DNA from: Hymenobacter glacialis
GTDB lineage: Bacteria > Bacteroidota > Bacteroidia > Cytophagales > Hymenobacteraceae
DNA: 64,000 bases
Assembly (NCBI RefSeq): GCF_001816165.1
Contig: NZ_MDZC01000057.1
Span: forward strand, 167,931-231,930
Direction of reading: 5' to 3'
Both the position numbers and the translations under genes were made by a program. Within the stretch, counting starts at the first letter, position 1; each line of letters opens with the position of its first letter. Positions 62,743-64,000 of this stretch are shown here, in pieces. The notes beneath the pieces were generated by a model that ran no database searches, was not told the origin of the DNA, and saw nothing but the letters and a program-made list of their open reading frames with translations.

Positions 62743-64000
62743 GTGGCTTGTTCATCATGTTCTTCCGCCGGGGGCTGCGGCACCAAACCGGGCGGCTGCA
62801 AATCCAACGGGGGCTGTAGCACCGGAGGGTGCAACCGCCTCAATGTATTCGATTGGTTACAAGACGTGGAAATGCCGGACTCTTTTGCCGGCTTCGATAT
62901 CGTAGAAATCCGCTTCAAGGGCGGTCGTAAAGAGTTTATGCGCAACGACCAGCGCCTGCCGCTGGTCACCGGCGATGCCGTGGTGGTAGACGCCGCCGGC
63001 TCCGGCTGGCACCTGGGCCACGTGAGCCTGAAGGGCGAACTGGTGCGCCTGCAGATGCGCAAAAAGAAAGTGCCCACCGACTCCAAGGAAATCCGCAACA
63101 TCCTGCGCATAGCCTCGCCCGACGACGTGGAGCGCTGGGAAGCCGTGCGCGACCTGGAAAACGGCACCATGTTCCGGGCCCGCGCCATGGTGGGCGAGCT
63201 GCGCCTGCGCATGAAGCTGAGCGACGTGGAATACCAAGCCGACCGCACCCGCGCCTTATTCTACTATTCGGCCGAGGACCGGGTCGACTTCCGCGAGCTC
63301 ATCCGCCGCCTGGCCGACGAGTTCCGGGTGCGCGTGGAGATGCGCCAGATATCGCTGCGCCAGGAGGCTGGCCGCATTGGTGGCATTGGCGTGTGCGGCC
63401 GCGAGCTGTGCTGCTCTACGTGGCTGCAGGACTTCAAAACCGTGAGCACCACGGCCGCCCGCTACCAAAACCTGAGCCTGAACCCGCAGAAGCTGGCCGG
63501 CCAGTGCGGCCGCCTCAAGTGCTGCCTCAACTACGAGCTTGATGCCTACCTCGACGCCCTGAAGGACATTCCGCAGGTGCAGCGCCCGCTGCAAACTGCC
63601 AGAGGCGAGGCGTTTTTGCAGAAGACGGACATCTTCCGCCGCCGCATGTGGTTTGCCTTCAAAGGCGACAACAACTGGGTGATGCTGGACACGTCCCGCG
63701 TGCGGGAGCTGCTGGAAATGAACAAGCGCGGCGAGAAAATCGAAAGCTTGCTGCCTCCCCGCGAGGAGGCCCCCGAGCCCGAAGTATCGGCCATTGTGGA
63801 AGGCTCGCTCGACCGCCTCGACGACAAGATAAAGTCGAGCAGCAAGCGCACCAAGCGCAAGAAAACCCGTGGCGAAGGCGATGCGCCCGAAGCCCGCGCC
63901 CCGCGCGAAACCCGCGAGCCGCGGGAGCCCCGCGCTGCCGGCGAAACCCCCCACCGAGCCCCGCGAGGCCCGGCCGCCCCCGTGAGCCGCGTGACGGGCC
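62743..64000 (+). CDS. PSP1/RicT-family protein with Cys-rich N-terminus (partial, runs off window)
   Basis: At least 419 aa, cut by the window end. It starts at GTG (MACSSCSS when initiated). The first 35 residues hold many cysteines in CSSC, GGCG, GGCK, GGCS and GGCN blocks. The PSP1 domain follows from about residue 110: GELRLRMKLSDVEYQADRTRALFYYSAEDRVDF, VGIGGIGVCGREL-type segment, CCSTWLQDFKTVS, and QCGRLKCCLNYE with conserved Cys pairs. RicT of Bacillus belongs to an iron-sulphur complex acting in mRNA maturation; that role is not established here. The C-terminal tail is Arg/Pro/Glu-rich. A GTG start explains why ATG-based scans miss it. Confidence 0.87.
   Translation, partial: MACSSCSSAGGCGTKPGGCKSNGGCSTGGCNRLNVFDWLQDVEMPDSFAGFDIVEIRFKGGRKEFMRNDQRLPLVTGDAVVVDAAGSGWHLGHVSLKGELVRLQMRKKKVPTDSKEIRNILRIASPDDVERWEAVRDLENGTMFRARAMVGELRLRMKLSDVEYQADRTRALFYYSAEDRVDFRELIRRLADEFRVRVEMRQISLRQEAGRIGGIGVCGRELCCSTWLQDFKTVSTTAARYQNLSLNPQKLAGQCGRLKCCLNYELDAYLDALKDIPQVQRPLQTARGEAFLQKTDIFRRRMWFAFKGDNNWVMLDTSRVRELLEMNKRGEKIESLLPPREEAPEPEVSAIVEGSLDRLDDKIKSSSKRTKRKKTRGEGDAPEARAPRETREPREPRAAGETPHRAPRGPAAPVSRVTG

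Overview
The window looks like chromosome from a GC-rich member of the Bacteroidota, most likely a Hymenobacter-type organism (Cytophagales). Grounds: TAnnTTTG-type -7 promoter elements, type IX secretion C-terminal sorting domains on two secreted proteins, and family content typical of that group (DUF2723 membrane protein, GWxTD protein, BlaI/M56 pair, PSP1 protein with a Cys-rich head, LpxH, MPN-like lipoprotein peptidases). The species call is an inference from gene content, not a database match.

Layout. 1-7 kb: an internally deleted M13 peptidase, a BlaI repressor plus M56 sensor peptidase with tandem operator palindromes, and a TetA-like exporter flanked by two paralogous small proteins. 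7-10.5 kb: initiator tRNA, orphan small genes and a heavily decayed catalase-peroxidase. 10.5-18.6 kb: methyltransferase, UvrA-like ATPase, an AT-rich gap, a lower-GC di-haem cytochrome c peroxidase, an IS1-type transposase remnant, hemA and msrB. 18.6-26.6 kb: a long minus-strand block holding the 5-oxoprolinase genes (pxpB, pxpC, pxpA), an NRAMP-like transporter, glpD, an NCS1 permease and a PH-like protein. Palindromic repeats sit at three of its internal junctions. 26.6-37 kb: M1 aminopeptidase, acyltransferase, GNAT enzyme, an osmoprotectant-type ABC transporter whose binding domain is circularly permuted, a DUF1028 protein, an M28 peptidase and a bacilliredoxin. 37.2-37.8 kb: a 602-bp unit with 74-bp near-perfect terminal inverted repeats around one GxxExxY (PD-(D/E)XK-like) gene. 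37.8-56 kb is mostly housekeeping: recQ, kdsD, mannose-1-phosphate guanylyltransferase, an RlmB-type methyltransferase, GWxTD protein, DUF2723 protein, cupredoxin, birA, rsfS, ftsH, LUD protein and lpxH. 56-64 kb: alcohol dehydrogenase, a T9SS-sorted subtilase, two tandem M57 metalloproteases and a partial PSP1 gene.

Themes. (1) Several hairpin-forming repeat families are present. One has copies whose stems differ in sequence but stay paired. One of these copies supplies start codons and the signal-peptide n-region of a predicted lipoprotein. (2) The GxxExxY unit is the best candidate for an unusual mobile element: its ends carry the stop codons and the transcription terminators of both neighbouring genes. 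(3) Two genes (M13 peptidase, katG) have lost large internal segments. Five other breaks (M56 gene, katG, pxpC, DUF1028 gene, rlmB) are each explained by a single missing base, so sequencing error must be excluded before calling those genes dead.
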